Under the pieces are notes generated by a model. It did no database searches and was not told the DNA's origin. It saw only the letters and a list, made by a program, of their open reading frames with translations. From Chryseobacterium paridis (GTDB lineage: Bacteria > Bacteroidota > Bacteroidia > Flavobacteriales > Weeksellaceae): a DNA stretch of 64,000 bases. Each line of letters begins with the position of its first letter. Within the stretch, counting starts at the first letter, position 1. Below, in pieces: positions 17,545 through 26,216 of the stretch. The stretch is taken from positions 310,001 to 374,000 of the forward strand of contig NZ_JAENHK010000010.1 in assembly GCF_016595215.1 (NCBI RefSeq), written 5' to 3'. The position numbers and the translations under genes were made by a program.

Positions 17545-18618
17545 ATGCAGGAAAACTTAATAGGAACCGATACTGAAATTGGAAAACAAAAACTATGGCG
17601 GCTTTTTTTATTATCAAAGAAATACCGTATCGTAAGACATGCGTTTCTTTCTATTATTTTTTTGCTCTTATATGTTATTAATCCACAAGACAGGGGATAT
17701 ACAAAAGAGGTGAATTTCTACGCAAGTATCGTCGATTTCATCTATATCATGATTGTCTTTTATTTTAATATTTATGTCCTTGTTCCGAAGCTGTTGCTCA
17801 GGGGAAAAGTGTATCAGTATGTTTTTGCAATACTCATAATCGGAGTTATAACATTTACAATCATATGCTCTGCCGAAATCTTATTATCTGATTACAGGAT
17901 TTCAAAAGATATAACTTTAGGAGAAAACTGGATATCAGGATTGGTGTATTTTCTGACCACATTTATTATATTAATTTCCTTTACTACAGCTTTGAAGGTG
18001 TTCCAGTATCTCATTATCAACCTTGAAAAACTGAATCAAATCCAGAAACTCAATTTTCAGAATGAATTGTCCATATTGAAAAATCAGGTATCACCTCACT
18101 TTCTATTTAATACTTTAAATAACATCAATATTTTAACGGAAACCAATCCAAAACTGGCGTCAAAGCTCATATTGAATCTTTCCGATTTATTAAGGTATCA
18201 GATCTATAATGGAGTTGAGGATTCTATTCTATTAAGTTCAGACGTTACATTTATCAAAAATTTTCTTTTTATTGAATCACTCAGAAAAGATGATTTTACC
18301 TATGATATTTCATTGACGGGATCACAGAAGGATGCCTTCCTGCCACCATTGTTATTTATTCCTTTTGTTGAAAATTCTGTCAAGCATATTAATAATGAAA
18401 ATCCATTCGTAAAGGTTCACTTTCATCTTGAAAATAATAATTTAATGTTTAGCTGTATCAATTCCTCATATTCGGATACTAATCAAAAAGAGAAGAATGA
18501 AGGAATAGGTCTTTCCAATATCAAAAAAAGACTCCAATTGCTTTTCCCACAAAAGCATAGTCTTGTAATAGAAAATAAAGATAATGTCTTCCGCATAGAA
18601 CTAAACTTAACATTATGA
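17545..18618 (+). CDS. Sensor histidine kinase, LytS/YehU type (His_kinase PF06580)
   Basis: The kinase of 357 aa has four predicted transmembrane helices in its first 155 residues and no large periplasmic domain. A short coiled linker leads to the phosphoacceptor motif VSPHFLFNTLNNI, and an ATPase domain follows (PFVENSVKH N-box, GIGLSNIKKRL G-box). The ATG at 17545 is used; a TTG 21 bases upstream lies in a -7-like TAGTTTTG (17519-17526). Its stop overlaps the start of the response regulator by four bases, so the two are translationally coupled. The signal sensed is unknown; such kinases often respond to membrane or small-molecule cues. Confidence 0.88.
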   Translation: MQENLIGTDTEIGKQKLWRLFLLSKKYRIVRHAFLSIIFLLLYVINPQDRGYTKEVNFYASIVDFIYIMIVFYFNIYVLVPKLLLRGKVYQYVFAILIIGVITFTIICSAEILLSDYRISKDITLGENWISGLVYFLTTFIILISFTTALKVFQYLIINLEKLNQIQKLNFQNELSILKNQVSPHFLFNTLNNINILTETNPKLASKLILNLSDLLRYQIYNGVEDSILLSSDVTFIKNFLFIESLRKDDFTYDISLTGSQKDAFLPPLLFIPFVENSVKHINNENPFVKVHFHLENNNLMFSCINSSYSDTNQKEKNEGIGLSNIKKRLQLLFPQKHSLVIENKDNVFRIELNLTL

Positions 18619-19331
18619 ACTGTATTATTGTAGATGATGAACCTATCGCGAGGCAAGGGATATTGAATTTAATAGCAAAAGTTCCGGATCTTATTGTAAA
18701 AGGACTTTTTAAAAATTCAAATGAAGCTAAACTATATCTGGAAAAGAATGTAGTAGATCTTATTTTTCTCGATATAGAAATGCCCGGGATAAATGGAATT
18801 GATTTTGCCAAAAGCATTCCTAAAAAGACTCTCGTGATTTTTACTACTGCTCATGCTCAATATGCTCTTGAAAGCTACGAAATTGATGCTGTTGATTATC
18901 TTTTGAAACCAATTAATGAAGAAAGGTTTCTGAAGGCGGCTGGTAAGGCAATAGAATTTAATTTCTTTCTATCAGATGATTTTGAAAAAAGCAGCTTTGA
19001 ATCTATAGGCGAGAATAGTATTGTTGTAAGGGCGGATCGAAGGATTTACAAAATACTTCACAAGGATATTCTCTATATCGAAGGAATGAAAGATTATTCT
19101 GTTATTAATAGTAAGGACAATAAGATCATTACAGCAATGAATCTTAAAACAATACTTTCCCAGCTGCCCGCCCAGCTTTTTAAAAGAATAAGCAAGTCAT
19201 ATATTGTGAACCATCAACATGTTTCTTCAGTTTCTCCTCATTGTGTACATCTTCAAGGTATAGAATTACCTCTCGGAAATACCTATAGAAGTGAATTCAT
19301 TACTGAGTTTATGAAGAATAATCAGTCATAG
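18615..19331 (+). CDS. LytTR-type response regulator
   Basis: Cytoplasmic DNA-binding regulator of 238 aa. The receiver domain (about 1-115) has the acidic pair DDEP, the phosphorylated Asp in LIFLDIEMPG, and the conserved Lys in VDYLLKPI. The LytTR domain (about 135-235) contains the family signature FKRISKSYIVN and ends just before the stop. It is the partner of the preceding kinase. The three exported proteins that follow on the same strand, starting 127 bases downstream with their own promoter, are the natural candidate targets; this is inference from position. Confidence 0.9.
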   Translation: MNCIIVDDEPIARQGILNLIAKVPDLIVKGLFKNSNEAKLYLEKNVVDLIFLDIEMPGINGIDFAKSIPKKTLVIFTTAHAQYALESYEIDAVDYLLKPINEERFLKAAGKAIEFNFFLSDDFEKSSFESIGENSIVVRADRRIYKILHKDILYIEGMKDYSVINSKDNKIITAMNLKTILSQLPAQLFKRISKSYIVNHQHVSSVSPHCVHLQGIELPLGNTYRSEFITEFMKNNQS

Positions 19332-19427
19332 GATATCTTAACTTCTGATTTAATCTGGATTAGGTTATTTGGTATAAAAAAAAGCCTCGTAAGTATAAAA
19401 TAGAACATCGCTTTTCATTACTATAAA

Positions 19428-19435
19428 TATTTTTG
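19428..19435 (+). promoter_or_regulatory. -7 element before the TapB-like gene
   Basis: TATTTTTG lies 23 bases before the start. No TTG at the -33 position is visible, compatible with dependence on an activator such as the LytTR regulator. Confidence 0.4.
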
Positions 19436-19458
19436 TTTAAGAACTTAAATAGGCGAGG

Positions 19459-20124
19459 ATGAGGACTTTTTTGATTTTACTAATGCTTATAATGAATGGT
19501 GGCGAAAACTTCTTTGCACAAAATTGTTCTGATTTTTACTATTTCAGAAAAAACACCAGAGTTACTTTTGTACAATATGATTCCGGAGGTAATAGGGTAG
19601 GAAAAGAAACCGGAACTTTGGATAATATCAGTATCGGAAAAGATATGGCAATGTCTGATAATGCTTTTATTTTACAAAGTACAAAAAGCAAGATAGCAGA
19701 TGAATTTCCAAGCCGTATTCTCTGTATCAATAATAATTTAAAAATCAATTATTATATATCTGATCTTCCTGGATTGGATATTTATCTGAGCTATCCCTCA
19801 AATATGAAAGTTGGCCAGAATCTGGGCGAAGATATTCGCAAATCATTTAACATCGGAATTAACGACCGAAAAACACTGATTCATTTTAATATTACAAGTC
19901 GGAAAGTAATAGGTCAGGAAATTGTAAAAACTTCTGTTGGTGAATTTAAATCTGATAAAATTCAATATGACCTAAGTATAGAATATAATATTGATAACAT
20001 ATTAATTCCTTCAACCATTAGAGTGGTGGAATGGTTTAGCCAAAATTATGGTGTTGTAAAGAAAGAGTTTTACACCAAAGATGGTATACTAAAGACTTCC
20101 TCAGTCTTATTTTCAATGGATTAA
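19459..20124 (+). CDS. Secreted TapB-like protein (DUF3108-related)
   Basis: Exported protein of 221 aa, signal peptide ending near FFAQ. The mature part is beta-rich with the order typical of TapB proteins: an N-terminal CSDFYYF, a strand with the YDSGGNRVGKETGTL pattern, a central TSRKVIGQE, VGEFKSDKIQYDL, and a C-terminal WFSQNYGVVKKEFY. Proteins of this kind are beta-barrel or lipocalin-like and their function is poorly known. It is followed by two more exported hydrolases on the same strand, which suggests a shared envelope role. The family call is by eye. Confidence 0.65.
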   Translation: MRTFLILLMLIMNGGENFFAQNCSDFYYFRKNTRVTFVQYDSGGNRVGKETGTLDNISIGKDMAMSDNAFILQSTKSKIADEFPSRILCINNNLKINYYISDLPGLDIYLSYPSNMKVGQNLGEDIRKSFNIGINDRKTLIHFNITSRKVIGQEIVKTSVGEFKSDKIQYDLSIEYNIDNILIPSTIRVVEWFSQNYGVVKKEFYTKDGILKTSSVLFSMD

Positions 20125-20206
20125 TTTATATTCAGTTATACGAATAACAATGAAAATTTTTACTTGTTTATTTTTGTTCATTATAATTCTTTAAATCAGA
20201 ATAAAG

Positions 20207-21418
20207 ATGGCTACAATTAATGTACTTCGAAAAGCTTCAATTTCTATGTTTTTCATACTGATTTTTAATGTGAACTTTGGTCAAAGTGCTAAAGAACAAT
20301 TGAAAATTGCCAATGCAGCAGAATTACAATCAAAACATTTTTTAGATTCTGTTGCCTTTGAAAATAGGCTAGGATATTTTATCATAAAGGTTCAGGTTAA
20401 GCAAAAGACGTATGATTATATTTTTGATACGGGTGGTTACAATACTGCTAATAAAGCTATTCTGAGCAAAGAGAATATCCAAAAGAAGCTGCAGGTAGAG
20501 GTAGGAAGCTCAAATCAAAAAAAATCTAAAATAGATTTATTACTCCTCCCTGAATTGAAAATAGGTTCGACCGTTTTTAAAGATATAGGAGTTTTTAATT
20601 TTAATTTTGATGAATCTCCACTTATTAATTGTTTTACCAACGGTGGTTTAGTCGGAAAAGGGATTATCAAAGAAGCAATTTGGCAGATAGATTCGAAAAG
20701 GTCTGTCATCAGAATAACCGATCAGATTGACAGGCTTTCTAATAGTAAAGGAGGTAAAAAGATAAAAATAGAATGGGATAAAACCTATAATCCGTTTGTT
20801 ACACTTACCATAAATGGAATAGACGAGAAATTTCTATTGGACTTCGGATACGGTGGGTTTATCTCCCTTACAGATAAGACCTTTAAGAAATTAAATCTTG
20901 ACCCAATTAAAATTATTACAGGTGAAGGAAGTATTGGAGCAAATGGAGTAATCAAAGAAGAAACGAAGGTTTCAAGAATTAATAAAACAGAAATAGCAGG
21001 ATTTATTTTTGATAAAATACCGGTCTATTCAGCATTATCTAATAATTATAATTTGATTGGATCGGAACTGAGCAAATATTTCATCATTACCATCGACAGT
21101 AAAGCTAATGAAATGATCCTGACCCCTTATACAGATCAGTTAGTAATAGAACAACCTCGCCAATTTGGTTTTGACATTAATCTTAAGAATAAAAAATTGT
21201 ATGTATCAAAACTCTATCAGAATATGTCTGCTGAAAAAGAAGGATTGCAATTTGATGATGTTTTGATTTCCTATAATGGAACTCAACTGAATGAGGAAAT
21301 TACCTGTGATGAATTTTTTAAACTCAAAGAAATACTGAAGAGCACAGATAATATAAAGGTCGAGATCTCAAGAAATGGACTGATTAAAAGTTTTAATTTA
21401 GTGAAAGAGAATATCTAA
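20207..21418 (+). CDS. Exported retropepsin-like aspartyl protease with C-terminal PDZ domain (copy 1)
   Basis: The protein of 403 aa has a signal peptide ending at NFGQ. Two retropepsin-type halves are visible: the first with D74-T-G (YIFDTGGY), the second with D212-F-G (LLDFGYGG), where Thr or Ser is replaced by Phe. The last 85 residues (from about 315) form a PDZ domain. The family (Asp_protease_2 plus PDZ) is common in Bacteroidota and its substrates are unknown. The changed second active-site motif makes catalysis uncertain. Only 12 bases separate it from the next gene, so they form an operon. A paralogue lies at 49314-50477. Confidence 0.78.
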   Translation: MATINVLRKASISMFFILIFNVNFGQSAKEQLKIANAAELQSKHFLDSVAFENRLGYFIIKVQVKQKTYDYIFDTGGYNTANKAILSKENIQKKLQVEVGSSNQKKSKIDLLLLPELKIGSTVFKDIGVFNFNFDESPLINCFTNGGLVGKGIIKEAIWQIDSKRSVIRITDQIDRLSNSKGGKKIKIEWDKTYNPFVTLTINGIDEKFLLDFGYGGFISLTDKTFKKLNLDPIKIITGEGSIGANGVIKEETKVSRINKTEIAGFIFDKIPVYSALSNNYNLIGSELSKYFIITIDSKANEMILTPYTDQLVIEQPRQFGFDINLKNKKLYVSKLYQNMSAEKEGLQFDDVLISYNGTQLNEEITCDEFFKLKEILKSTDNIKVEISRNGLIKSFNLVKENI

Positions 21419-21430
21419 ACCAAGTACATA

Positions 21431-22849
21431 ATGATTCATATAGTCAGGATCTGCATTTATACATTTTTGCTTTTATTTCTAACAAGCATGTTGCCAATAA
21501 AAGCATGTACTATTTTCATGGCCAATGATGGAAAAAATATATGGATAGGAAACAATGAAGATGAAAGCCCCGAAATGGAGTACAGATTGTGGTACTTTCC
21601 AAAAGAAAATAAATCATTTGGGTACATGTTATGGTCTGAAAAACATAAAGAATATCAATCTTTAATGTGGCAATATCCTCAAGGCGGGCTTAATGAATAT
21701 GGGCTTTTTATGGATTACACAGCGATTGATAATATTCCTGTTACTATTGATCCTTTAAAGAAAACAAGAGAAGAAGAAGTGGTGAATGATATTTTAAAAA
21801 GCTGTAAAACAGTTGAAGAGGCTCTAAACTATATTAATCAATTTAATCTCGTAAAACTTTCAGGCGCACAACTTTTTATTGGTGATGCTACTGGTAACTA
21901 CGCAACTGTTCATGGGAATTACATTGTAAAAAAAAACGAACGGAATTTTTCACTGACAAATTATTGCATTGCTAATGGACATAAGGAATCCTGTTGGAGA
22001 AGGGAAACTGCATACTCGAGGCTGACCACGTTCAAGTCTTATAATAAAAATAATGTTTCCGGGATTCTTCAGGAGGCGGCTCAAAAATGGCCCAGTGATA
22101 TTGTGACCAATTATTCAATGGCAATTAATATAAAAAAACAGGAGATCATACTGTATTATAAAAATGATTTCAAAACTCCAAGATTGATTAGCCTTTCAGA
22201 AGAGCTTAAAAAAGGAAAACATGCTAAGGATATTGATACTTATTTTCCTGTGGGATTGTCTGAATTCTTCAAAGAAAATTATGAACAAAAAGGAATTAAA
22301 GAACTAGTCAATATATATAATGAGATAAGAAAAGAATCCCCCAACCTATATAACTTTAATAATAATGATGATGTTTTGTTTGGCGCCCATTTACTTTCAG
22401 AAAATAAGGTGGATGATGCCATTCAGTTTTTTTCTGCTGTGAAGAAATATGATAAAACGAATGATGTCATCAACAGCTGGTTGGGAGTTGCCTATAAATA
22501 CAATCATGATTTTACCCGTAGTCAATCCTATTTTGATGAGGTGATCACACGAAATCCGGATGAATACCTTCCCAACTTATACTATAAAAGGCCTGATAAA
22601 AAAGTGATATTTAAAATAAAAGAATGGAGTGGTGCACAGAATGTAAAACTAATTGGCGACTTTACAGAATGGCTCAAAGAACCCATAAAGATGGAAAAGA
22701 GGCAGGGATATTGGTATTGTGAAGTTGTAATACCAGAAGGGAAACACCAATATAAATTTTTAGTAGACGATATCTATTATCTTCCCGATCCTTTCAATCT
22801 AATCTATATATGGAATGGAAATAACATTAATTCACTTTTATACCTTTAA
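21431..22849 (+). CDS. Ntn-type amide hydrolase fused to a CBM48/AMPK-like domain
   Basis: This 472-aa protein combines three parts. The signal peptide ends at KA, exposing Cys26 as the mature N-terminal residue, the nucleophile of choloylglycine-hydrolase or penicillin-V-acylase-like Ntn enzymes; GNNEDES and GLNEYGLFMDY fit that fold. Residues about 310-390 are helical with a repeat-like AHLLSENKVDDAIQFF pattern, probably TPR. Residues about 395-470 (VKLIGDFTEWLKEPIKM, YKFLVDD, PDPFN) resemble a glycogen-binding CBM48 domain. The enzyme would cleave linear amide bonds in the periplasm. The domain combination is unusual. No substrate can be named. Confidence 0.75.
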   Translation: MIHIVRICIYTFLLLFLTSMLPIKACTIFMANDGKNIWIGNNEDESPEMEYRLWYFPKENKSFGYMLWSEKHKEYQSLMWQYPQGGLNEYGLFMDYTAIDNIPVTIDPLKKTREEEVVNDILKSCKTVEEALNYINQFNLVKLSGAQLFIGDATGNYATVHGNYIVKKNERNFSLTNYCIANGHKESCWRRETAYSRLTTFKSYNKNNVSGILQEAAQKWPSDIVTNYSMAINIKKQEIILYYKNDFKTPRLISLSEELKKGKHAKDIDTYFPVGLSEFFKENYEQKGIKELVNIYNEIRKESPNLYNFNNNDDVLFGAHLLSENKVDDAIQFFSAVKKYDKTNDVINSWLGVAYKYNHDFTRSQSYFDEVITRNPDEYLPNLYYKRPDKKVIFKIKEWSGAQNVKLIGDFTEWLKEPIKMEKRQGYWYCEVVIPEGKHQYKFLVDDIYYLPDPFNLIYIWNGNNINSLLYL

Positions 22850-22974
22850 AAGCCCGTCAATTCTTTATGGTTAAACAAATATTAGATAATACTTTTAATT
22901 CATAGATTTTCAGAAATTTGTAGATTTTTTTGGATTAAAAGTCTCCAAATCATTATCATTGTATTCACAAAAAC

Positions 22975-24561
22975 ATGATACAAATGATAGAAAGTTTTCC
23001 ATTTTACTTATCACTCGTTGTTGCCATCATCCTACTGATAATGCTGGCTAATAAACTGAAAGTCGCTTACCCGGTACTTTTGGTAATAGCGGGATTGCTG
23101 ATTAGTTTTATTCCGGGTATCCCAGCCATAAAGATCGATCCTGAGCTGATCTTTATTATATTTCTCCCTCCATTATTGTATGAAGCCGCCTGGGCTATCT
23201 CCTGGAAAGAATTATGGAAGTGGCGACGGGTTATTGGAAGTTTTGCTTTCATTGTTGTTTTTCTTACAGCAACCACTGTAGCTTTTGTGGCTAATTATTG
23301 TATACCTGGATTTTCCTTGGCGCTTGGATTTTTACTAGGTGGAATTGTTTCCCCTCCGGATGCCGTGAGCGCAGGTGCTATTTTGAAATTTGTAAAAGTG
23401 CCTAAAAGAATGTCATCTATTTTGGAAGGAGAAAGCCTTTTGAATGATGCTTCTTCGCTAATAATCCTTCGGTTTGCCATGATTGCTGTGGCTACGGGGC
23501 AATTTATCTGGCATGAAGCAGCTCTTAGTTTCTCCTGGATGCTTGTTGGTGGGATTGGAATTGGATTGCTGATCGGATGGATCTTTATGAAAGCCCACAA
23601 ACACCTTCCTACAGATGCCAATATGGATACTATTCTCACCATTGTAGCACCATACATTATGTACATCTGTGCAGAAGAAGTACACAGCTCCGGAGTTCTG
23701 GCTGTAGTAAGTGGAGGGCTTCTCTTATCCAATCATAGACATCGTATTTTAAGTGCATCATCCAGACTGCGGGGTATTAATGTCTGGGAGAGTTTTGCAT
23801 TCGTGCTCAATGGCTTGGTATTTCTGCTAATAGGATTGGATCTGCCTGAAATTACTTCAGGATTAGAGGGGGTAAGCCTTTCATCCGCAATTGGATATGG
23901 ATTATTAATTACGGGAGTATTGGTCGTGGTAAGGATTCTGTCTGCTTATGGGGCAGTGATTATTACTCTGATCGCACGAAATTATATTACGGTAGCTGAC
24001 ACCAGAAGTCCTGGGTTCAAAGCTCCGCTTATATTAGGTTGGACAGGAATGCGGGGTGTGGTCTCATTGGCAGCAGCACTTTCAATACCTCTTCAGTTAT
24101 ATCCGGGTGGGCCGGATTTCCCTCAACGAAATCTTATTTTATTCATTACTTTTATAGTGATCCTCACTACGCTTCTTCTTCAGGGGTTAACTTTACCATT
24201 TATAATTAAAAAAGTCAATATGCCTTCCTTTAAGGATCATCTGCCCGATGATGAAGCGGATGAATTGATAAAAAGGCAGATGGCTCAATATACGTTGGAA
24301 CATATTACTAAAAATTACGGTGAAATGCTGAAAACAAGTCCGTTCCTACAGAATATTCATGACAAATGGCAAGGGAAAATAGGGGATGATGCCCAGATCA
24401 AGATTTCTCCTGAGGTAAAATTGGCTTATATCGATATTTTAAATGAGCAGAGACTGTGGCTTATTGATCAAAATCATGGTAATCAATATGATGAAGATGT
24501 GATCAGAAAGCATCTTATGAGAATAGATCTTGAAGAAGAAAGAATAAAATATACCCATTGA
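22975..24561 (+). CDS. Na+/H+ antiporter, CPA1/NhaP type
   Basis: Cation-proton antiporter of 528 aa with about 12-13 transmembrane helices (residues 8-400) and a cytoplasmic C-terminal helical tail. Key motifs are GGIVSPPDAVSAGAILK and EGESLLNDASSL, carrying the acidic ion-binding residues, and GWTGMRGVVSLA near helix 11. It exchanges sodium (or potassium) for protons in pH and salt homeostasis. The C-terminal 110 residues, rich in charged residues, probably regulate activity. The nearby ATG at 22984 is an alternative start. No partner gene is evident. Confidence 0.9.
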   Translation: MIQMIESFPFYLSLVVAIILLIMLANKLKVAYPVLLVIAGLLISFIPGIPAIKIDPELIFIIFLPPLLYEAAWAISWKELWKWRRVIGSFAFIVVFLTATTVAFVANYCIPGFSLALGFLLGGIVSPPDAVSAGAILKFVKVPKRMSSILEGESLLNDASSLIILRFAMIAVATGQFIWHEAALSFSWMLVGGIGIGLLIGWIFMKAHKHLPTDANMDTILTIVAPYIMYICAEEVHSSGVLAVVSGGLLLSNHRHRILSASSRLRGINVWESFAFVLNGLVFLLIGLDLPEITSGLEGVSLSSAIGYGLLITGVLVVVRILSAYGAVIITLIARNYITVADTRSPGFKAPLILGWTGMRGVVSLAAALSIPLQLYPGGPDFPQRNLILFITFIVILTTLLLQGLTLPFIIKKVNMPSFKDHLPDDEADELIKRQMAQYTLEHITKNYGEMLKTSPFLQNIHDKWQGKIGDDAQIKISPEVKLAYIDILNEQRLWLIDQNHGNQYDEDVIRKHLMRIDLEEERIKYTH

Positions 24562-24897
24562 TCAATCCATATTGATAATGGATAAAAGTCTTTGTAAGTA
24601 TTCATTTTCTTTTAAAACCTTATTGTAAGACTGCCTGGCATAAGCAGGAGAAAGTTTGTAAGCTTCCGGTATGATGCTAAGGTCTTCATTTTCTATATAT
24701 TGATTTAAATGAAGACTGTATTCAGCAATATATTTGTCAATTATTTTCTTTTTTATTTCGCATAGCGTACAATTCTTTATTTTTTGTAAAGAATTTAATA
24801 TCAACGATTTGTCTCCGTGGAAATTAATAATGTTTCTTACAAATGATAAATTATGTTTATCCTGCAATACTGAATGTGAGTCATCTTCATAAATCAT
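24562..24897 (-). CDS. Hypothetical protein, 111 aa
   Basis: I do not recognise this protein. It is predicted all-helical and cytoplasmic, with a CTLCEIKKKI segment in the middle (two Cys separated by two residues) and a C-terminal helix. Its composition is like that of genuine coding sequence, and it ends exactly next to the antiporter gene on the opposite strand. The AT-rich upstream region has a weak minus-strand -7-like sequence. No neighbour suggests a role. Confidence 0.5.
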   Translation of the reverse strand: MIYEDDSHSVLQDKHNLSFVRNIINFHGDKSLILNSLQKIKNCTLCEIKKKIIDKYIAEYSLHLNQYIENEDLSIIPEAYKLSPAYARQSYNKVLKENEYLQRLLSIINMD

Positions 24898-25456
24898 AAT
24901 TTGGTAGTGGTTTTTAATTATTAATGTTTTTTTTAAATGAATAATCCAATATTGGTTTAAAATTTTTACTTCAAAAACGTGACCAAAGTACTTAAATTAT
25001 TTAGATAATATTATTTTTTTCAAAGACTTTATGATGGTTTTATTTCTTAATCAATATCTCCAATAATCTCGATGGTAGATGTAGAACTATTTCTATTTGT
25101 TATTATTTTTTATTCTATGTAAATAATTTTATTTTGAATTGCTGTAGTCATACTTTTGCGCCGTTGATCTTATTGCTAAATAAAAATCGTTTTTATACCG
25201 ATAATTATTTAAAATAATAAGCACCAACAGATAGATATACTTTTCTAGAAATACAAATGTAAAGGCTGAAAACCGGCATGTTCCCTGATAGAGATTTTCA
25301 GCCTTCCTATAATGGATTTCCACATAGATTAAATGAAACTTTATTAGCTGGAAACCTCCAATTAATAGCGGTTTTACCATTGTTTTGAATGTGAATAACG
25401 TTGTTGATTTTCAGTCTTGGTCTCTTTTTTGCAGCTCAATTGTAAACACAAAAACA
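24898..25456. other. AT-rich intergenic region with an orphan promoter-like element and hairpin
   Basis: Contains TACTTTTG (25151-25158) on the plus strand, not followed by a gene for 300 bases, and an inverted repeat with 11-bp arms AAGGCTGAAAA/TTTTCAGCCTT (25262-25272 and 25295-25305). A possible small RNA is discussed among the findings. An 83-codon minus-strand frame here does not look coding. Confidence 0.35.
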
Positions 25457-25666
25457 ATGATGAAAGAAAAATTTAAGCATTTGCTTGGAAAAACCCGTGA
25501 AGAAATTGCTCAGGAAATAGGAGATGGCTTTAATTATCCGGAAAATGAGGTTTGGACCTATGAAGTAGGGAGAACCTGGATTGGAAGAAGGATTATTTTA
25601 TCCATTACATTTAAAGGAAAAAAAGCTGCTGAAATTGCATTTTTTAAAAGTTTCAGGAAATGCTAA
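25457..25666 (+). CDS. Small protein of 69 aa, paralogue 1 of a tandem pair
   Basis: Unrecognised. Its sequence aligns over nearly its whole length with the gene at 25938-26147: both carry LGKTR, AQ-x-IG, NY, VW-x-YEVG and TWIGRR in the same order. The ATG at 25457 gives a 69-aa protein, the same length as the paralogue, which supports the start. There is no signal peptide or membrane segment. The N-terminus is basic, the centre rich in Trp and Gly, and the predicted fold is a helix followed by beta strands. Conservation between copies argues that it is a real gene despite its size. A function cannot be assigned. Confidence 0.62.
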   Translation: MMKEKFKHLLGKTREEIAQEIGDGFNYPENEVWTYEVGRTWIGRRIILSITFKGKKAAEIAFFKSFRKC

Positions 25667-25937
25667 GTATTTTTGTCCACTACAATATCTAATTACTTCA
25701 CTTATTTACATCAATTTTATTAAAATATTCACTGGTAAAAAATATCAGTAAACAAGATTAATAATTAATACTTGAAATAAGTTTCTATTATTTTGATTTA
25801 ATTTTTTTTAGCAATGTGGTAAGTGAATTAATTATCTGTTTTTCAACGATTTTTTTCTTTGTTAACTTATCCCAAGGTGAACAGTTTTTTGCCTTGTTAT
25901 GGTCTGTTTTTTGATGCCTGACGTCAAAAAATTAACT

Positions 25938-26147
25938 ATGAGAAAAAAACTATTTTTTAGTTTTTTGGGCAAAACCCGTTATGAAGTTGCTCAGAAAATT
26001 GGCTATGGTTATAATTATTTTGATAATGATGTCTGGATCTACGAGGTTGGCAAAACCTGGATTGGAAGAAGAGTAATTTTATCCATTAAATTTGATAGTG
26101 AAAAAGCTTCAGAACTATCAATTTATAAGAGATTTGGTAAACGTTGA
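25938..26147 (+). CDS. Small protein of 69 aa, paralogue 2 of a tandem pair
   Basis: Second copy of the family, 271 bases downstream of the first. About 60 percent of positions appear identical to copy 1 by eye, with the strongest agreement in YEVG-x-TWIGRR and ILSI-x-F. The flanking DNA of the two copies is not similar, so the duplication is old or only the coding part is under selection. The ATG at 25938 is preferred over an upstream GTG-type extension because it aligns with copy 1. It lies 69 bases before a LysR-type gene, with no evidence of shared transcription. Confidence 0.62.
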   Translation: MRKKLFFSFLGKTRYEVAQKIGYGYNYFDNDVWIYEVGKTWIGRRVILSIKFDSEKASELSIYKRFGKR

Positions 26148-26190
26148 TCGTTTGTTTTGCTGAAATAAGAATTTAGAGCTGCTCATTCCA

Positions 26191-26198
26191 TAAATTTG
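26191..26198 (+). promoter_or_regulatory. -7 element of the LysR gene
   Basis: TAAATTTG, 19 bases before the start; no clear -33 TTG. Confidence 0.4.
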
Positions 26199-26216
26199 CA
26201 ATAAAATTAATTGTAA

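Noticed and set aside
20150..20194. 14-codon signal-peptide-like frame MKIFTCLFLFIIIL before the aspartyl protease
   Set aside because: Too short to be a product; may be a decayed gene start or chance in AT-rich DNA.
25129..25380. 83-codon minus-strand frame
   Set aside because: No start context, unlike coding composition, and overlaps the hairpin region; treated as chance.
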